Shown here in pieces: positions 50,055 through 58,976 of a stretch of 64,000 bases of DNA (position 1 is the stretch's first letter; the number at the start of each line of letters is the position of its first letter). A program made the translations under genes and the position numbers. Source of the stretch: Bacillus cabrialesii (lineage in GTDB: Bacteria > Bacillota > Bacilli > Bacillales > Bacillaceae); contig NZ_CP096889.1 of NCBI RefSeq assembly GCF_004124315.2, forward strand, positions 1,533,001 through 1,597,000. The letters run 5' to 3'. The notes beneath the pieces were generated by a model. The model worked only from the letters and a program-made list of their open reading frames with translations. It was not told the origin of the DNA and ran no database searches.

Positions 50055-50088
50055 AAAACTCAAACTTATTAACAGTTTGGGTTTTTTT
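50055..50088 (+). terminator. Intrinsic terminator after ylaN
   Basis: CTCAAACT/AGTTTGGG (one T-G pair) with a 7-nt loop and T7. Confidence 0.85.
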
Positions 50089-50248
50089 ATAACCGCTATT
50101 TTTCTCTCTTAAAGACGGTCTTTTTTTACACATTCCTTCCGAATCGTATAGAGATTCTTCGTCTCGTTTGATAAATTGTAGTAAAATAAAAAAGATAAAT
50201 ACATAAAAACCATAGTTAATGGAAGTTAGAAGCAGGGAAGAGGATGTT

Positions 50249-51460
50249 ATGTTAAAAAAAATGCTAAAATCTTATGATTACTCACTGATATTCGCAATTG
50301 TTTTACTATGCGGATTCGGTTTAGTGATGGTATACAGCTCAAGCATGATTACGGCTGTCTCCCGGTATGGAGTAAGCAGTAATTTTTTCTTCATGCGGCA
50401 GCTGTTTGCTTTAATTGCGGGTGGCGCTCTATTTATTCTCATGGCGTTGTTTCCTTATAAAGCACTGGCCCACCAAAAGTTTCAGAAGGGGATATTGCTT
50501 GTTTCTGTTCTGGCGCTTATCTCGCTGTTCGTATTCGGGCATGTTGCCGGAAACGCCCAAAGCTGGTTTAAAATTGGCGGAATGAGTATTCAGCCGGGGG
50601 AATTTGTTAAACTGGTAGTGATTTTATACCTTGCAGCCGTATATGCAAAAAAACAAAGTTATATCGACCATCTGTTAACGGGAGTAGCCCCTCCGGTAGT
50701 CATGACGCTCATAATTTGCGGGTTAATTGCCATGCAGCCAGATTTCGGTACAGCCATGATTATCGGGTTAATTGCGACATGTATGATCTTGTGCTCCGGC
50801 TTCAGCGGAAAGACGCTGGTGAGGTTGCTTTTGCTCGGCGGAATTGTTTTAATTTTAGTCAGCCCGATTCTCTATTTAAATCAGGATCAAATTTTAACTA
50901 AAGGCCGTTTGGCGCGTTTTGAGAGTCTTGAAGACCCATTTAAGTATGAAAATTCATCAGGTTTGCAAGTGATCAATTCTTATTATGCGATCGGTTCAGG
51001 CGGTATTTTCGGCCTGGGGCTCGGTGAAAGTATCCAAAAATACGGATATCTGCCTGAATCACACACTGACTTTATTATGGCTGTCATAGCCGAAGAACTT
51101 GGTATTTTTGGAGTATTGTTTGTGATTTTTCTATTGGGTTTTGTTGTCATAAAAGGTTTTTATATTGCCAGAAAATGCGAGGACCCGTTTGGAAGTCTTC
51201 TAGCGATCGGCATTTCAAGCATGATTGCCATCCAGTCGTTTATTAACCTTGGCGGTGTCAGCGGATTAATTCCGATTACAGGGGTTACGCTGCCGTTTAT
51301 CAGTTACGGGGGCTCTTCTTTAGTGCTGCTGCTTGCGAGTATGGGGATATTAGCGAATATCAGCATGTTTGTGAAATATTCAGAGAATAAGAAAAAGAGA
51401 GAGACCGTGCCGACGAAGGGAATGAAAAAGAAGCAGCTTAAAAAAACTGTTTATCAGTAA
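50249..51460 (+). CDS. ftsW: FtsW, septal peptidoglycan polymerase
   Basis: SEDS-family glycosyltransferase that polymerises glycan strands at the division septum. The 403 residues have ten membrane helices and the hallmarks YSSSM, ATWG-equivalent NAQSWFKIGGMSIQPGEFVKL, PDFGTAM, and PESHTDFIMAVIAEELG with its catalytic Asp. The Lys-rich tail is typical. ATG 50249 follows GGGAAGAGG. FtsW identity rather than RodA or SpoVE rests on synteny between ylaN and pycA. Confidence 0.93.
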   Translation: MLKKMLKSYDYSLIFAIVLLCGFGLVMVYSSSMITAVSRYGVSSNFFFMRQLFALIAGGALFILMALFPYKALAHQKFQKGILLVSVLALISLFVFGHVAGNAQSWFKIGGMSIQPGEFVKLVVILYLAAVYAKKQSYIDHLLTGVAPPVVMTLIICGLIAMQPDFGTAMIIGLIATCMILCSGFSGKTLVRLLLLGGIVLILVSPILYLNQDQILTKGRLARFESLEDPFKYENSSGLQVINSYYAIGSGGIFGLGLGESIQKYGYLPESHTDFIMAVIAEELGIFGVLFVIFLLGFVVIKGFYIARKCEDPFGSLLAIGISSMIAIQSFINLGGVSGLIPITGVTLPFISYGGSSLVLLLASMGILANISMFVKYSENKKKRETVPTKGMKKKQLKKTVYQ

Positions 51461-51534
51461 AAAACAAGTGTGTACAGGGGAAGGATATTCCGCTATGATA
51501 GATTATATTCCATTCGGGTAAGGGGGAGAAAAGT

Positions 51535-54500
51535 TTGTCTCAGCAATCGATACAAAAAGTATTAGTAGCAAACAGGGGAGAAATTGCAATCCGAATATTC
51601 CGGGCGTGTACCGAGTTGAATATTCGTACAGTTGCGGTCTATTCAAAAGAAGATTCCGGTTCCTACCATCGGTACAAAGCGGATGAAGCATACCTGGTCG
51701 GTGAAGGGAAAAAACCGATTGATGCTTACCTGGATATTGAAGGGATCATTGATATTGCGAAAAGAAACAAAGTCGATGCGATTCATCCGGGATACGGTTT
51801 CTTATCTGAAAATATCCATTTCGCGAAACGATGTGAAGAAGAAGGCATCGAGTTTATTGGTCCAAAGTCCGAACATCTAGATATGTTTGGTGACAAGGTA
51901 AAAGCGCGTGAGCAGGCAGAAAAAGCTGGAATTCCTGTGATTCCCGGAAGCGACGGCCCTGCGGAAACGCTTGAAGCAGTCGAACAATTCGGACAAGCTA
52001 ACGGTTATCCGATTATCATTAAAGCTTCGCTGGGCGGAGGCGGCCGCGGTATGCGGATTGTCAGATCCGAAAGTGAAGTCAAAGAAGCATATGAGCGTGC
52101 AAAATCAGAGGCGAAAGCAGCCTTTGGCAATGATGAAGTTTATGTAGAAAAATTGATTGAAAATCCAAAACATATTGAAGTTCAGGTGATTGGAGACAAG
52201 CAGGGCAATGTCGTCCATCTTTTTGAGAGGGATTGTTCTGTTCAAAGACGCCACCAAAAAGTCATTGAAGTGGCGCCGAGTGTTTCTCTGTCAACTGAAT
52301 TAAGAGACCAAATTTGTGAAGCGGCAGTTGCGCTTGCGAAAAATGTAAATTATATAAACGCTGGTACGGTCGAATTCCTTGTTGCAAACAACGAGTTCTA
52401 TTTTATTGAAGTAAACCCTCGCGTACAAGTTGAACATACGATTACAGAAATGATTACAGGTGTCGATATCGTTCAAACACAGATTCTAGTCGCCCAAGGG
52501 CACAGCCTTCATAGCAAAAAAGTAAATATTCCTGAGCAAAAGGACATTTTTACAATCGGCTTTGCCATTCAGTCACGGGTTACGACTGAGGATCCGCAAA
52601 ATGATTTCATGCCCGATACAGGGAAAATCATGGCTTACCGCTCAGGCGGCGGCTTTGGTGTCCGTCTTGATACCGGAAACAGCTTCCAAGGCGCCGTGAT
52701 TACACCGTACTATGATTCGCTTCTCGTTAAGCTCTCAACTTGGGCTTTAACGTTTGAACAGGCGGCGGCCAAAATGGTCCGAAATCTTCAGGAGTTTAGA
52801 ATCAGAGGCATTAAAACAAACATTCCGTTCCTTGAGAACGTTGCAAAGCATGAGAAGTTCCTGACAGGTCAATATGATACATCTTTCATTGATACAACAC
52901 CTGAATTATTTATTTTCCCTAAACAGAAAGACCGCGGAACGAAAATGCTCACTTACATCAGCAATGTGACAGTGAACGGCTTCCCTGGAATCGGGAAAAA
53001 AGAAAAGCCGGCGTTTGACAAGCCGTTAAACGTAAAAGTAGACATTGATCAGCAGCCTGCCAGAGGAACAAAGCAAATTCTCGATGAAAAAGGCGCTGAA
53101 GGGCTTGCGAATTGGGTTAAAGAACAGAAAGCTGTCCTTTTAACTGATACGACATTCAGGGATGCCCACCAATCATTATTGGCGACGAGATTCAGATCGC
53201 ATGATTTGAAAAAAATCGCTAATCCGACGGCTTCGTTATGGCCTGAGCTATTCAGTATGGAAATGTGGGGAGGCGCGACATTCGATGTAGCCTACCGTTT
53301 CCTGAAAGAAGATCCGTGGAAGCGTTTGGAGGACCTTCGCAAGGAAGTGCCGAATACCTTATTCCAAATGCTGCTCCGTTCATCAAATGCGGTCGGTTAT
53401 ACGAATTATCCGGACAATGTAATTAAAGAATTTGTGAAGCAATCCGCTCAATCGGGCATTGATGTGTTCCGTATTTTCGACAGCTTAAACTGGGTAAAAG
53501 GCATGACATTAGCCATTGATGCTGTTCGGGATACCGGCAAAGTGGCAGAGGCTGCGATTTGTTACACAGGAGATATCCTTGATAAGAACCGCACGAAATA
53601 TGATCTTGCATATTATACGTCGATGGCGAAGGAGCTTGAGGCTGCCGGAGCCCATATTCTCGGAATTAAAGATATGGCTGGGCTGTTAAAACCGCAGGCT
53701 GCATATGAACTCGTTTCTGCGTTGAAAGAGACGATCGATATTCCGGTTCACCTTCATACGCATGATACGAGCGGGAATGGCATTTATATGTATGCGAAAG
53801 CTGTTGAAGCCGGCGTTGATATCATAGACGTGGCGGTCAGCTCAATGGCGGGATTAACGTCTCAGCCTAGCGCGAGCGGATTTTATCATGCGATGGAAGG
53901 CAACGCCCGCCGTCCGGAAATGAATGTTCAAGGCGTTGAATTGCTGTCCCAATATTGGGAGTCAGTTCGTAAATACTATAGCGAATTTGAAAGCGGAATG
54001 AAGTCTCCGCATACAGAAATTTATGAACATGAAATGCCTGGAGGCCAATACAGCAACCTGCAGCAGCAGGCAAAGGGAGTAGGCCTAGGCGACCGCTGGA
54101 ATGATGTCAAGGAAATGTACAGACGCGTCAACGATATGTTCGGCGACATTGTAAAGGTCACGCCTTCCTCTAAAGTAGTCGGAGATATGGCGCTCTACAT
54201 GGTGCAAAACAATCTGACTGAAAAGGACGTTTACGAAAAAGGCGAACAATTAGATTTCCCTGATTCTGTCGTGGAGCTTTTCAAAGGAAACATCGGCCAG
54301 CCTCATGGCGGATTCCCGGAAAAATTACAAAAGCTGATCTTAAAAGGACAGGAGCCGATTACGGTCAGACCTGGAGAACTGCTTGAGCCGGTATCCTTTG
54401 AGGCGATCAAACAGGAATTTAAAGAGCAGCATCACTTGGAGATTTCAGATCAAGATGCTGTGGCATATGCCCTTTATCCTAAAGTCTTCTCTGATTATGT

Positions 54501-54981
54501 GAAAACGGCAGAAAGCTATGGAGACATTTCGGTATTAGATACGCCGACATTCTTCTATGGCATGACATTAGGCGAGGAAATAGAAGTGGAAATTGAGCGC
54601 GGAAAAACGCTGATCGTTAAGCTGATTTCAATTGGTGAACCTCAGCCTGATGCCACTCGCGTCGTTTATTTCGAACTAAACGGGCAGCCGCGTGAAGTTG
54701 TCATCAAGGATGAAAGCATTAAATCTTCCGTTCAGGAAAGGCTGAAAGCGGACAGAACCAACCCAAGCCACATCGCAGCTTCTATGCCTGGAACGGTTAT
54801 TAAAGTATTGACAGAAGCAGGCACAAAAGTCAATAAAGGTGATCATTTGATGATCAATGAAGCGATGAAAATGGAAACAACAGTTCAAGCGCCTTTCTCA
54901 GGAACGATCAAGCAAGTTCATGTGAAAAATGGCGAGCCGATCCAAACGGGAGATCTGCTTCTCGAAATTGAAAAAGCATAA
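51535..54981 (+). CDS. pycA: Pyruvate carboxylase
   Basis: Anaplerotic enzyme making oxaloacetate from pyruvate, bicarbonate and ATP. The 1148 residues comprise biotin carboxylase (1-455, KASLGGGGRGMRIV ATP-grasp loop, EVNPRVQVEH), carboxyltransferase (about 530-810, TTFRDAHQSLLATR and metal-binding HLHTHDTSG), an allosteric/tetramerisation linker, and BCCP (last 70, biotinyl lysine in NEAMKMET). Translation starts at TTG behind AAGGGGGAG. It complements pdhABCD at the pyruvate branch point. Confidence 0.97.
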   Translation: MSQQSIQKVLVANRGEIAIRIFRACTELNIRTVAVYSKEDSGSYHRYKADEAYLVGEGKKPIDAYLDIEGIIDIAKRNKVDAIHPGYGFLSENIHFAKRCEEEGIEFIGPKSEHLDMFGDKVKAREQAEKAGIPVIPGSDGPAETLEAVEQFGQANGYPIIIKASLGGGGRGMRIVRSESEVKEAYERAKSEAKAAFGNDEVYVEKLIENPKHIEVQVIGDKQGNVVHLFERDCSVQRRHQKVIEVAPSVSLSTELRDQICEAAVALAKNVNYINAGTVEFLVANNEFYFIEVNPRVQVEHTITEMITGVDIVQTQILVAQGHSLHSKKVNIPEQKDIFTIGFAIQSRVTTEDPQNDFMPDTGKIMAYRSGGGFGVRLDTGNSFQGAVITPYYDSLLVKLSTWALTFEQAAAKMVRNLQEFRIRGIKTNIPFLENVAKHEKFLTGQYDTSFIDTTPELFIFPKQKDRGTKMLTYISNVTVNGFPGIGKKEKPAFDKPLNVKVDIDQQPARGTKQILDEKGAEGLANWVKEQKAVLLTDTTFRDAHQSLLATRFRSHDLKKIANPTASLWPELFSMEMWGGATFDVAYRFLKEDPWKRLEDLRKEVPNTLFQMLLRSSNAVGYTNYPDNVIKEFVKQSAQSGIDVFRIFDSLNWVKGMTLAIDAVRDTGKVAEAAICYTGDILDKNRTKYDLAYYTSMAKELEAAGAHILGIKDMAGLLKPQAAYELVSALKETIDIPVHLHTHDTSGNGIYMYAKAVEAGVDIIDVAVSSMAGLTSQPSASGFYHAMEGNARRPEMNVQGVELLSQYWESVRKYYSEFESGMKSPHTEIYEHEMPGGQYSNLQQQAKGVGLGDRWNDVKEMYRRVNDMFGDIVKVTPSSKVVGDMALYMVQNNLTEKDVYEKGEQLDFPDSVVELFKGNIGQPHGGFPEKLQKLILKGQEPITVRPGELLEPVSFEAIKQEFKEQHHLEISDQDAVAYALYPKVFSDYVKTAESYGDISVLDTPTFFYGMTLGEEIEVEIERGKTLIVKLISIGEPQPDATRVVYFELNGQPREVVIKDESIKSSVQERLKADRTNPSHIAASMPGTVIKVLTEAGTKVNKGDHLMINEAMKMETTVQAPFSGTIKQVHVKNGEPIQTGDLLLEIEKA

Positions 54982-54990
54982 TGAAACCGG

Positions 54991-55024
54991 AGTGTATATC
55001 AATTGATATACACTCTTGTTTTTT
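54991..55024 (+). terminator. Terminator after pycA (24-base perfect palindrome)
   Basis: Positions 54991-55014 form a perfect palindrome with arms AGTGTATATCAA, followed by CTTGTTTTTTT. The stem is AT-rich, but long enough for a terminator 9 bases past the stop. Confidence 0.75.
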
Positions 55025-55072
55025 TAAAAGCGGAGTGAAACAGTTGAAAGTGTGTGTATGGTTTTAAGGCTT

Positions 55073-55434
55073 GAAGACAATTCAGCACTGTCACAAGTCA
55101 TTTTCTATTCAAAACAAAAAACAGAACTTATCTGCTGCCGATCTTTCAGGTAGATCAGTACTTTATAAACGTGAAGTATGATATAAGCCATGAATATCTC
55201 TTTAAGACTCAATCTGTTTTTTTAAAAATGAGGCGCGGCAAAAGGCTTTACCTGCACATTTTTTATCATGAAGCGATACAGATGGACTCATATGAAATTG
55301 ATGAGTTTTCTATAATCAGGATGATGCAGGTTACGGAGCGCACCGATCCGCTCATTGATCATCAAGTTCAGCGACTAGCGATGGAAGCGTATGAAGCGGC
55401 AAAAAAAAGACCAAAGCGTAGGGCTTTGGTCTAG
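55073..55434 (+). pseudogene. Open frame between pycA and ctaA, probably 5'-truncated or frameshifted
   Basis: The frame is open from 55075 to 55434 and reads as normal protein: FSTVTSHFLFKTKNRTYLLP..., then YDISHEYLFKTQ, and a basic end KKRPKRRALV. The only usable in-frame start is GTG 55171 (87 residues), which has no ribosome site. About 30 bases upstream of the opening, GGAGTGAAACAG-TTG starts a 7-codon frame (MKVCVWF) that would reach this one by a frameshift. I do not recognise the protein. Its end overlaps the ctaA terminator. It could be a decayed gene or a short real one. Confidence 0.4.
55400..55432 (-). terminator. Terminator after ctaA
   Basis: AGACCAAAGC/GCTTTGGTCT with a 5-nt loop, then T8 on the minus strand. 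Confidence 0.88.
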
Positions 55435-55439
55435 AGTCG

Positions 55440-56360
55440 TTATGATTGTCTGGATTCATAACGGAAGCGCGCAATCAATAATAAGAAATAGCATAAAACA
55501 CCAAACAGGCAGGCTATAAAGAACGAGTGGGCAAGTGCAAAGCCCAGTGCCAGTTCAGAGTATACGATCATAATGCCGGACAGCGCCTGTAATGTGATAA
55601 AAATAAGGCATGAGATCCAGCCCCAAAAGATCTGCTTTTGATCTTTATAGGAAGTCATAGCATGAACAGCCGCCACAATAATCCATACAAACAACAGCAA
55701 GGCCGCTGTTCTGTGGCCCATTTGCACCCATTCGTGGAATTGGGTCGGAAGTCCATTGTTCAGCGGACTGCACAACGGCACATCAGGACATGCCAGACTT
55801 GATTCCGTATGTCTTACATATGCGCCTGTATACACAACGATATAGGAATATATTAAAATTCCTATCATGTGAAATTGCATTTTTTTGCCGATTTGAAGCG
55901 GCTTCACCAGCTTTCTAACTGATTTATCAGCTTCAAATATGAGCAACGTCAAAATAAGTACTGAAGCGAATGATATCAATGAGATGCCAAAGTGAAGCGC
56001 CATAATCAGCGCGTTTGAACCGAATACGACAGCCAATGCGCCAAGCAGTGCCTGTAAAAATAAAAAGATAATTGACATAATCGCGAGAAACGTTGTTTCA
56101 CGGAAAATCGGCGTGATTTTTCTCCATGACCAAAACGCAAGGCTTAACACAAGGATAATCGAGATCCCGCTTGCGAATCTGTGGCTCCATTCAATAATTG
56201 AAGCCGGATTCAGTTCAGGGAAAAAACGGCCGTGACACAGCGGCCACTGTCTGCCGCAGCCTTGGCCGGAACCTGTTTTTGTAACGAGGGCTCCCCCGAT
56301 TAAAACAATAAGCATGACAAATGTTGTCAGAACACCGAGAGCTTTTAATGCTTTATTCAT
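55440..56360 (-). CDS. ctaA: Heme A synthase CtaA
   Basis: Membrane monooxygenase oxidising heme O to heme A for cytochrome oxidases. The 306 residues have eight helices in two four-helix halves, with heme-ligand histidines in WSHRFASG and LHFG in the first half and GHRTA and AHSF in the second. It has the two conserved Cys pairs GQGCGRQWPLCHG (C35, C42) and CPDVPLC (about 191-197). The start follows AGGTGAATATTGT. It is divergent from ctaB, whose product supplies its substrate. Confidence 0.95.
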   Translation of the reverse strand: MNKALKALGVLTTFVMLIVLIGGALVTKTGSGQGCGRQWPLCHGRFFPELNPASIIEWSHRFASGISIILVLSLAFWSWRKITPIFRETTFLAIMSIIFLFLQALLGALAVVFGSNALIMALHFGISLISFASVLILTLLIFEADKSVRKLVKPLQIGKKMQFHMIGILIYSYIVVYTGAYVRHTESSLACPDVPLCSPLNNGLPTQFHEWVQMGHRTAALLLFVWIIVAAVHAMTSYKDQKQIFWGWISCLIFITLQALSGIMIVYSELALGFALAHSFFIACLFGVLCYFLLLIARFRYESRQS

Positions 56361-56634
56361 ACAATATTCACCTTCTCAACATACTGCTGCAATTTTATAT
56401 ACGTTCCAAGTGTAAGCGAATATGTGTTTTGTGGCAATTCTTAGCGCCTTTTGTTCACAAAAATATAATAGAATAACAGCTTCCGGAAAATGTACACTTG
56501 ATTATTCATGCCGGGTCTGATAGAAATAAGGTAAACGCACTGCCGATTTGGCGATTGCCTTCATCTTTGGTAAAATTCATAAAAAGTTCACAAATAAATT
56601 CCTGTTTGTCGTTTAATATTTAATAGGATGTTTT
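56361..56634. promoter_or_regulatory. ctaA/ctaB divergent control region
   Basis: The whole gap between ctaA and ctaB is 354 bases, without a gene. In B. subtilis it binds ResD and directs both operons. I see TGTAAGCGAATATG (56411-56424), a partial match to cre, and AT-rich tracts with TTTGTTCACAAA-like repeats (56450-56461 and 56586-56593) that could be ResD sites. These are consensus-level guesses. Confidence 0.4.
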
Positions 56635-56664
56635 TTTACAAGATGTTATCTTGTATGATAGAAT
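56635..56664 (+). promoter_or_regulatory. ctaB promoter with inverted repeat in the spacer
   Basis: TTTACA (56635-56640), an 18-base spacer and TAGAAT (56659-56664). The inverted repeat TACAAGAT-gtt-ATCTTGTA (56637-56655) begins inside the -35 and fills the spacer, which would suit an operator for a repressor or activator. Confidence 0.5.
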
Positions 56665-56714
56665 TGCAGGTTTTTTTATTCTCCTGCGTTAGGTTTGTAA
56701 GGGAGGTATACGTT

Positions 56715-57632
56715 ATGGCTAACTCCAGAATCTTAAATGATACAGCTATAGACGGACAAATTGAAGAAACAACGGCATGGAAAGATTTTCTTTCCCTTAT
56801 TAAAATAGGGATTGTAAATTCTAATCTCATCACGACTTTTACTGGAATGTGGCTTGCACTGCATATTTCCGGTCTAAGTTTTTTAGGCAATATAAACACC
56901 GTTCTTCTTACATTAATCGGGTCTTCTCTGATTATTGCAGGCTCCTGCGCGATCAATAACTGGTATGACCGGGACATTGACCATCTTATGGAGCGCACGA
57001 AAGTAAGACCGACGGTTACGGGTAAAATTCAGCCGAATCAGGCGTTATGGTCTGGAATTTTGCTGGTTGCTTTAGGATTGATCATGCTGCTGATGACAAC
57101 TGTCATGGCTGCTGTTATCGGGTTTATCGGAGTCTTTACGTATGTTGTATTGTACACAATGTGGACGAAACGCCGCTATACGATTAACACAGTAGTAGGA
57201 AGTGTTTCCGGTGCAGTTCCGCCGCTTATCGGATGGACGGCAGTGGAAGGCAATATCGGTGTCGTGGCATGGGTATTATTCATGATTTTATTTATTTGGC
57301 AGATTCCTCACTTCTTAGCATTGGCTATTAAGAAAACGGAGGATTACAGAGCTGCAAATATTCCGATGCTTCCTGTCGTATACGGATTTGAAGTGACAAA
57401 AAGACAAATTATTGTATGGGTTGCGTGTCTGATGCCGCTTCCGTTTTTCCTTGGAAGCTTAGGCCTTCCGATTGTCATCCTCGGCTTGCTGTTAAACATC
57501 GGCTGGCTGATTCTCGGCTTAATGGGCTTCCGCTCCAAGAATATCATGAAGTGGGCAACGCAGATGTTCGTTTATTCGCTTAACTACATGACAATCTATT
57601 TCGTTGCCATGGTTGTCTTGACTCTTTTCTAA
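56715..57632 (+). CDS. ctaB: Heme O synthase (protoheme IX farnesyltransferase) CtaB
   Basis: Adds a farnesyl chain to heme B. The 305-residue UbiA-type prenyltransferase has about nine helices, first Asp-rich motif NNWYDRDIDHLMERTKVRP and second KKTEDYRAANIPMLP. ATG 56715 behind AAGGGAGG gives the known N-terminus MANSRILND. It is the first gene of the ctaB-G direction. A partial terminator follows, before ctaC. Confidence 0.95.
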   Translation: MANSRILNDTAIDGQIEETTAWKDFLSLIKIGIVNSNLITTFTGMWLALHISGLSFLGNINTVLLTLIGSSLIIAGSCAINNWYDRDIDHLMERTKVRPTVTGKIQPNQALWSGILLVALGLIMLLMTTVMAAVIGFIGVFTYVVLYTMWTKRRYTINTVVGSVSGAVPPLIGWTAVEGNIGVVAWVLFMILFIWQIPHFLALAIKKTEDYRAANIPMLPVVYGFEVTKRQIIVWVACLMPLPFFLGSLGLPIVILGLLLNIGWLILGLMGFRSKNIMKWATQMFVYSLNYMTIYFVAMVVLTLF

Positions 57633-57873
57633 AAAAAAAGATACGTTGCTTGTTTTATCGCTTCAAAATAAACGATGACAACTAGTAAATGCCGCCTTGA
57701 CCTCTTGTTTAATCAGGCGGCTTTACTTTTATACATAGATGGCATTTTGAGTAAAAAAACTCATAATTTAAGAGAAGAGGAAATGTAAGTGCTTTATTGG
57801 TGATAGGCTGGATTGCGATGATCTTCAAGTCTGCTCTCCGCCTTTGTATTGACCAGAAAAGGGGTTGGGTGAA
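57633..57873 (+). other. ctaB-ctaC intergenic region with partial terminator
   Basis: GCCGCCT (57691-57697) pairs with AGGCGGC (57715-57721) across a 17-nt loop, followed by TTTACTTTT. This allows partial read-through from ctaB and suggests that ctaCDEF also have their own promoter in the following AT-rich stretch, which I cannot define exactly. Confidence 0.6.
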
Positions 57874-58944
57874 ATGGTAAAGCATTGGCGTCTTATTTCA
57901 TTATTAGCCTTAGTGCCGCTTCTATTAAGCGGATGTGGAAAACCTTTTTTATCCACGCTCAAGCCTGCTGGCGAGGTGGCTGATAAACAGTATGACCTGA
58001 CAGTGCTCAGCACATTGATTATGGTGGTTGTTGTTGCAGTAGTATCTGTTATCTTCTTTTATGTGATTGTGAGATTCAGAAGATCACGGGTCGGTGAGAA
58101 CACGATACCGAAACAGGTAGAGGGAAATAAATTTTTAGAAATCACATGGACCGTGATCCCGATTTTGCTGCTCATTATTCTTGTGATCCCTGTCGTATTA
58201 TATACGCTTGAGTTAGCAGATACATCACCTATGGATAAGAAAAGCCGCAAAGCTGAGGACGCTCTTGTAGTCAATGTCCGGGCAAATTTGTATTGGTGGG
58301 AGTTTGAATACCCTGATTACGGCATTATCACAAGCCAGGAGCTGATAGTGCCGACAGACCAGCGTGTATATTTTAATCTAAAAGCTTCAGATGTCAAACA
58401 TTCCTTTTGGATTCCTTCAGTTGGAGGAAAACTTGATACGAATACGGATAATGAAAATAAGTTTTTTCTGACATTTGATTCAAAACGAAGCAAAGAGGCA
58501 GGAGATATGTTTTTTGGGAAGTGTGCAGAGCTTTGCGGCCCTTCACACGCACTGATGGATTTTAAGGTAAAGACGATGTCTGCAAAAGAGTTTCAGGGCT
58601 GGACAAAAGAAATGAAAAACTATAAGTCTACAACAGAGAGCGATTTGGCTAAGCAGGGCGAAGAGATGTTTAAAGAGAAGAACTGCCTGAGCTGCCATGC
58701 GGTAGAGCCGAATGATAAACGTGCAGAAGCAGCTAGAACGGCACCCAACTTGGCGACCTTCGGTGAAAGGGCAAAAGTGGCAGGGGTGAAGGACGCCAAC
58801 GAGGAAAATGTGAAGGCTTGGCTGAAGGATCCTGACAGCATAAAGCCGGGGAACAAAATGACAGGCACATATCCGAAGCTCTCAGACAGTGAAACAGATG
58901 CGCTTTATGAATACTTAAAAGGCTTAAAAGCGGAAAGCAAGTAG
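57874..58944 (+). CDS. ctaC: Cytochrome caa3 oxidase subunit II CtaC
   Basis: 356 residues. The lipoprotein signal has LLLSGC (Cys21). Two membrane helices (about 42-65 and 86-112) precede the CuA cupredoxin domain (VKHSFWIPS, CAELCGPSHALM). A C-terminal cytochrome c domain has heme motif CLSCH and a later Met ligand in NKMTG. The fused cytochrome c marks the caa3 type. ATG 57874 follows GGTTGGGTGA. It accepts electrons from cytochrome c outside the membrane. Confidence 0.97.
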   Translation: MVKHWRLISLLALVPLLLSGCGKPFLSTLKPAGEVADKQYDLTVLSTLIMVVVVAVVSVIFFYVIVRFRRSRVGENTIPKQVEGNKFLEITWTVIPILLLIILVIPVVLYTLELADTSPMDKKSRKAEDALVVNVRANLYWWEFEYPDYGIITSQELIVPTDQRVYFNLKASDVKHSFWIPSVGGKLDTNTDNENKFFLTFDSKRSKEAGDMFFGKCAELCGPSHALMDFKVKTMSAKEFQGWTKEMKNYKSTTESDLAKQGEEMFKEKNCLSCHAVEPNDKRAEAARTAPNLATFGERAKVAGVKDANEENVKAWLKDPDSIKPGNKMTGTYPKLSDSETDALYEYLKGLKAESK

Positions 58945-58976
58945 GGAAGAAAGGGAGATATTGGGGGAGGTCACAT

